DNA of 11,299 bases, taken from assembly GCA_029573975.1 (NCBI GenBank), contig JAKQBU010000404.1:1-11299 (forward strand), in the 5' to 3' direction. The DNA is from Planctomycetota bacterium (GTDB taxonomy: Bacteria > Planctomycetota > Phycisphaerae > Sedimentisphaerales > SM23-30). Both the position numbers and the translations under genes were made by a program. The notes under the pieces were generated by a model, which did no database searches, was not told the origin of the DNA, and saw only the letters and a program-made list of their open reading frames with translations. The first letter of the stretch is position 1. Every line of letters starts with the position of its first letter. Of the stretch, positions 7,730 to 11,299 are shown piece by piece.

Positions 7730-10441
7730 CTATTTTTTCTTCACGTACCGTAGAGTAGCCGCTCCAGGTTTTTCAGGAACCCAGACGGTGATACCTTGCT
7801 CCATCAATTCCCGGCCGGAAACGGACTGCTGTTCCTCGACATCGTAGTTTTTCAGCACATAGACGGCGTCCGGATCCAGGCCGCGCATTTTCAAGTCGGC
7901 ACATTTGTACATGCAGTCTGCTCGTCGGAAGGCCTGGACAAATCCTTCGCCAGCCTCCGGTCGGTTGAACTGCCAGGCCAGCCACTCTTCCTGTGAAAGA
8001 TTATATTTGGTCAGCGGGTAGAAATCACCGAAGTAATTCGGCCCGATCTCCCGCCATTCGTTGTAGAGTTTCAAAACCAGCTCGTCCTCCACCGGTACCC
8101 GGAAATCAAAACAGGCCGTATTGCTCGGGCACATATTGCTGCGGCGGGGGTACGGCCCGTATGAAAGCTGTCCCGCGCCCCAGCCCCAGCCGGCCGTATT
8201 GGATGGGGCATAACCGGTGCCGGTGAACGGCAGCCAGAACGACAGGCCGAAGGTGTGTCCCTGCTGGCCGACCGGCTCGAACAGGTAATCGCTGCGGGTC
8301 AGCGTTACCGCCCGCCGCATGGTCTCCAGATCCAGGCGATGCCCGCCCGAAGAACAACTGTCAATGACCATTCCCGGATGACGCTTGAGCAGCTCATCCC
8401 AATACGCCAGGTACCCCATTACATACTTGTTCTCCGATATGCCCTGGCGATTCTCGGTATCATTTTTCTGCCAGAAGGGAAACGGATCGATATTGTAATC
8501 CTGCCGGTAGAGGTCAACGGCCTCTTCTGTGATGATGTTACTGATATGATTGACCACCCAATCCAGTGCCTGCGGATCGCCCATGTTCAGGACTCCGCCC
8601 TCGGCACCTCCCAGTACCCATTCGGGGTGCTCCGTGGTCAGCCAGGTACCCGCCGCCACCCGTTCCGGCTCAAACCACACAATAATATCAACTCCTTTGT
8701 TGTGGGCATAATCGCTGACCGCCCGCAGCCCCCGCGGGAAACGATTGGGACTGCGATCCACCTCCCAGGTCCCCGTCCAGGGCCATCCTTTCTCCGCCGC
8801 TCCCACATACCAGCCCGCATCCATCCACCAGAAATCCAGCTTCAATCCTTTTCGCAGATAGCTGTCAAGAAATTCCATCTGGTTCTGCTCATTCGCCTTG
8901 GTCATCTCGGCAAACTGGTGCGAACTGCATGCGTTCAGCATCGGTAGCGGCATCTGCCTGCCTTTATAACGAGGGACATTGTATTGAATCATCCATTGGC
9001 GCCATACGTTTTGCGCGTCGATCCAGTCGCCGCCTTTCCAGAATTGCAGCGTAATCAGCGGCGTGCGGACCATCTCCCCCGGCCGCAGGGAAAAATGGAC
9101 TACCTTCTGGCCCGCACTGAGATGCAGGCCGTTGTCCTGATTCCTTTGATACTTGGCGTACCAGCAGCCCGGCCAGCCGATCGCGATGAGAACGCCCTCG
9201 CTGCCGCTCTCCAGGTTATAATAGGGCCAGACGCCGGAAGTGCTGATTTTACGATGCCCCGTCGGTTCAAAGTAATATTCCTTGCCCCGTTCCAGCAGGG
9301 TACTTTGCGGCGCATAATCCTCCTCGGTAATGAAAGTGCCTTTCCAGTGATGCAGAAGGAATTCCTTCTTTTCGGCCCCCTGGTTGAAATCCGCATTCAG
9401 GGCCTGGATGTTTTCCAGAATGGGTGAGTCTTTCCCGCCGGTGTTGGTCAGATAAACGGTCCACTCAACGCACTGAAAATCGGTATATTCCAGCCCCTCC
9501 CACCGCACCTCCAGGCCGGTGGCCGGATCCTTCCAGGTCAGAACATGTGAGATTCGGTTTTGATCAACCTGTTTTTGCTGCGTGGTGAATTTCCAGTTTT
9601 TCAGGAAGTCCCGCGATGATTTTCCATCATAGGTAAACCAAAACGGGGCCTGCGCCTTTTCCCAGTCATACTTCTGCTTCCATTGCCCGTCCGGATTGTT
9701 CGGCGCAATCCGCATCCCGGCCCTCGTGGAGAGCCACAGCAGCCAGTCCGCCGGTGGAGCGGTTCGCTTGTCCGCCTGGATGGTGAACTGGCCCACATAA
9801 TCAGATGTCCCGCTGGCTTTCACTTCGCCCGGTGCCACACAATCCAGATTCCCCGCCGCTGCCGGCGTCAATACTTTGAATTCTGTAATCGTATAGGTCA
9901 TCCCGCCGGCTGTGTCATTATGAATCCACAGAGAACGTTGGATTCCGTCGCAGCTTGCCGAACCGGCCGCCGGCACACTGCCCATCGGCCAGCAGCCTTC
10001 CGGCCAGCTCATCGTATTGGCTGAACGGTTGACCGCAAAAGGCTGAGGCTTCGCAGGATCACGGGTAACCGGGGCAAACACCGATATAGCCGGCGTCCTC
10101 TGGCCTTCCACAAACAGGTTCAGCCCGAAATACGGAGGGATCTCTCCCCCGTCGTCAAAATGAAAGGTATAGGTCGTGCTGCCTTCCCCGGGTGTGAACT
10201 TCACCAGCCGGGTCTGAGGATCGTTCAGCCATTTTATCTGCTTCGGGTCTGGTTCCCTATCGCCCTGATACAAAAAGATATCCCAGCAGTCGTCAGCCGG
10301 CCCGGAATTCCAGCGGGCATCCCGGATCTGGCTGCCCTCCCCGTCGCAGCCGAAAATCGTCAAGGCGTTAAATTCCAGGGCGAAAGCCAGGGAGTTCAGC
10401 AGCAGCAATACAGCCAGGGAGATTGGGGTGTGTTTTTTCAT
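7730..10441 (-). CDS. Secreted GH36-type alpha-galactosidase
   Basis: The 903-residue enzyme should remove terminal alpha-galactose (or a related sugar) from oligo- or polysaccharides, with retention of configuration. It has a clear signal peptide (ISLAVLLLLNSLAFA). Residues about 22-240 are extra beta-rich sequence in front of the usual GH36 layout and may bind carbohydrate. The beta-supersandwich lies at about 260-485 and the catalytic barrel at about 495-795. Barrel motifs are FWWMDAGWY (537-545), IVWFEPERV (587-595), YRQDYN with the predicted nucleophile Asp648, and CSSGGHRLD (696-704) with the predicted acid/base Asp704. The C-terminal beta domain covers about 805-903. AGGA lies 7 bases before the ATG at 10441. 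The signal peptide and N-terminal extension set it apart from compact cytoplasmic enzymes such as AgaR/RafA types. His701 sits where many members have Gly. An alpha-N-acetylgalactosaminidase or other clan GH-D specificity cannot be excluded. It probably heads an operon with the beta-helix gene. Confidence 0.9.
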   Translation of the reverse strand: MKKHTPISLAVLLLLNSLAFALEFNALTIFGCDGEGSQIRDARWNSGPADDCWDIFLYQGDREPDPKQIKWLNDPQTRLVKFTPGEGSTTYTFHFDDGGEIPPYFGLNLFVEGQRTPAISVFAPVTRDPAKPQPFAVNRSANTMSWPEGCWPMGSVPAAGSASCDGIQRSLWIHNDTAGGMTYTITEFKVLTPAAAGNLDCVAPGEVKASGTSDYVGQFTIQADKRTAPPADWLLWLSTRAGMRIAPNNPDGQWKQKYDWEKAQAPFWFTYDGKSSRDFLKNWKFTTQQKQVDQNRISHVLTWKDPATGLEVRWEGLEYTDFQCVEWTVYLTNTGGKDSPILENIQALNADFNQGAEKKEFLLHHWKGTFITEEDYAPQSTLLERGKEYYFEPTGHRKISTSGVWPYYNLESGSEGVLIAIGWPGCWYAKYQRNQDNGLHLSAGQKVVHFSLRPGEMVRTPLITLQFWKGGDWIDAQNVWRQWMIQYNVPRYKGRQMPLPMLNACSSHQFAEMTKANEQNQMEFLDSYLRKGLKLDFWWMDAGWYVGAAEKGWPWTGTWEVDRSPNRFPRGLRAVSDYAHNKGVDIIVWFEPERVAAGTWLTTEHPEWVLGGAEGGVLNMGDPQALDWVVNHISNIITEEAVDLYRQDYNIDPFPFWQKNDTENRQGISENKYVMGYLAYWDELLKRHPGMVIDSCSSGGHRLDLETMRRAVTLTRSDYLFEPVGQQGHTFGLSFWLPFTGTGYAPSNTAGWGWGAGQLSYGPYPRRSNMCPSNTACFDFRVPVEDELVLKLYNEWREIGPNYFGDFYPLTKYNLSQEEWLAWQFNRPEAGEGFVQAFRRADCMYKCADLKMRGLDPDAVYVLKNYDVEEQQSVSGRELMEQGITVWVPEKPGAATLRYVKKK

Positions 10442-10448
10442 CGTGATT

Positions 10449-10452
10449 TCCT
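10449..10452 (-). promoter_or_regulatory. Ribosome binding site AGGA of the GH36 gene
   Basis: AGGA on the - strand is 7 bases before the ATG at 10441. The start is also supported by the signal peptide beginning MKKHTP immediately after it. Confidence 0.5.
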
Positions 10453-10505
10453 GTCAAAAGGGTTCTGGGTTTCCTTTTTCCAATTACGCCAGTCAACCAG
10501 AATGG

Positions 10506-10511
10506 ATTATG
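10506..10511 (-). promoter_or_regulatory. Possible -10 element upstream of the GH36 gene
   Basis: CATAAT on the - strand matches the sigma70 -10 consensus at five of six bases and lies about 65 bases before the GH36 start. No good -35 box is found 16-18 bases upstream (the 17-base position holds GTTCTT), so it would need an activator or a different sigma factor, or is chance. Confidence 0.2.
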
Positions 10512-10534
10512 GGGTAAATGAAGCGGAAAAGAAC

Positions 10535-10561
10535 GCCATTTTTGGCAAAAAAATCGCCAAA
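10535..10561 (-). terminator. Overlapping inverted repeats after the PBP gene, weak terminator candidate
   Basis: Two mutually exclusive stems share one arm. TTTGGC (10541-10546) pairs with GCCAAA (10556-10561) around a 9-base A/T-rich loop. GCCA (10535-10538) pairs with TGGC (10543-10546) around TTTT. On the - strand the second stem is followed by GTTCTTTT. The stems are short, so a Rho-independent terminator for the PBP gene ending at 10584 is possible but weak. Confidence 0.25.
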
Positions 10562-10583
10562 TTAAGCATCGCATACGCCGGCG

Positions 10584-11299
10584 TCATGGTTCTGTATCTT
10601 TATGTGCCTTGGGCAGATAGTCCAGTTCGCCGCACTGGATGAAGATTTCTTTGCCGAGAAAGGCTGCCAGTTCTCCGCCGGTAACTTCCATTTCCGCGAC
10701 CACGGCAATGGCCAGGCATCGTCCGGTTTTATCTCTGGCAAAGCCGGCAAAAAGGGAGTATTGGGTTGAGCCGGTCTTGCCGAACAGTTCGACTTCCTCC
10801 TGCGGCCAGGGCAGCGGCTGAAAGGCGTGGTAGGCGGTCCCGCAATCCAGGTAGCCGTTGTCCTCATAAATAGCGTCTTTCATGCCCGACTGGACGACCC
10901 GGGCATTCGAGGGCGAGGCGATAGGGCGGGGGGTAGTTTTCACCGGGGGGGATTTGGATAATACCGGCGCCAGGTACACTCCATCCCGGGCAATCGTGGC
11001 GATACTGTTGGCAATCTGGATAATGGTTCCCATCATTTCATTGCGCCCGATGCTGAGGAATCGGGGATGGGGGGGCAGTTCCCGGCCGATGGGGGCGACG
11101 TGCCCGGCTGCTTCCCGAAAAGCGGCATTGGCCCGGTTTGTCAATTCCCCTTCCGGCCAGGCGATCACGGGATTGGCAAAACCGCTTTTTTTCAGCCAGT
11201 CGACCAGCTTTTCCACCCCCATTAGTTGGCCCAGCCGGACAAAATAATAATTGCAGCTTACTTTAATGGCCCGCCGTCCGTCCACCCAGCCGTGGTTGA
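10584..11299 (-). CDS. Penicillin-binding protein, transpeptidase C-terminal part (5' end missing)
   Basis: This is the last 237 residues of a class B-like penicillin-binding protein, which cross-links peptidoglycan in the periplasm. The frame is open to the right edge and reads NHGWVDGRRAIKVSCNYYF there, so the codon at 11283-11285 (GTG) is an internal Val and not a start. Two of the three active-site motifs of the serine transpeptidase fold are present: SxN as SCN (11258-11250), and KTG as FGKTGSTQYS (Lys-Thr-Gly at 10778-10770). Between them, SIGRNEMMGTIIQIANSIATIARDG matches the helix that follows the SxN region in PBP2 (MrdA) and PBP3 (FtsI) proteins. The catalytic SxxK serine lies beyond the window. 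The C-terminal tail is short with no PASTA repeats. It cannot be assigned to the elongation or the division enzyme from this part alone. The stop codon overlaps a 10-base palindrome (ACGCCGGCGT, 10575-10584). Confidence 0.88.
   Translation of the reverse strand, partial: NHGWVDGRRAIKVSCNYYFVRLGQLMGVEKLVDWLKKSGFANPVIAWPEGELTNRANAAFREAAGHVAPIGRELPPHPRFLSIGRNEMMGTIIQIANSIATIARDGVYLAPVLSKSPPVKTTPRPIASPSNARVVQSGMKDAIYEDNGYLDCGTAYHAFQPLPWPQEEVELFGKTGSTQYSLFAGFARDKTGRCLAIAVVAEMEVTGGELAAFLGKEIFIQCGELDYLPKAHKDTEP

Noticed and set aside
8255..8947. Open frame of 230 codons on the + strand inside the GH36 gene
   Set aside because: It lies opposite the conserved catalytic barrel of GH36, and its composition is low in structure and rich in Arg, Pro and His.
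10454..10459. TTGACA on the - strand as a -35 box for the GH36 gene
   Set aside because: It is only about 12 bases before the start codon, so any matching -10 box would fall inside the coding sequence.

Overview
The window (GC-rich, roughly 55% by eye) looks like chromosomal DNA from a Gram-negative, polysaccharide-degrading bacterium. A PVC-group organism such as a planctomycete of the Phycisphaerae, or a relative in Lentisphaerae/Kiritimatiellae, is the best guess. The reasons are large secreted sugar-active enzymes, secreted TPR proteins with long proline-rich linkers, and a lipoprotein beside ordinary replication and cell-wall genes. This is inferred from gene style; the window carries no rRNA or other taxonomic marker.

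Layout: one partial gene on the + strand enters from the left edge (1-1236). It encodes a TIM-barrel protein resembling a glycoside hydrolase and converges with the next gene across 27 bases. Everything else is on the - strand. In transcription order from the right edge, these are: the 3' part of a penicillin-binding transpeptidase (11299-10584); a secreted GH36-type alpha-galactosidase (10441-7730); a secreted right-handed beta-helix protein (7645-5300); an AT-rich spacer of about 230 bases; a secreted TPR protein (5071-3920); holA, the DNA polymerase III delta subunit (3839-2820); and a proline-rich lipoprotein (2784-1264). I see no tRNA, rRNA, CRISPR array, insertion sequence or phage gene. 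No gene-free stretch exceeds 300 bases.

How the genes fit together: the GH36 enzyme and the beta-helix protein are 84 bases apart, with no terminator between them, and form a two-gene carbohydrate-degradation cassette. Their C-termini share a clearly related domain, although their catalytic parts have unrelated folds. The TPR protein, holA and the lipoprotein form a second - strand run. A good sigma70-like promoter just after the TPR gene could drive holA and the lipoprotein independently. I found no CRISPR, defence or mobile system. The most unusual points are the shared C-terminal domain, the poorly classified TIM-barrel gene, and holA between two envelope proteins with mirrored domain order.
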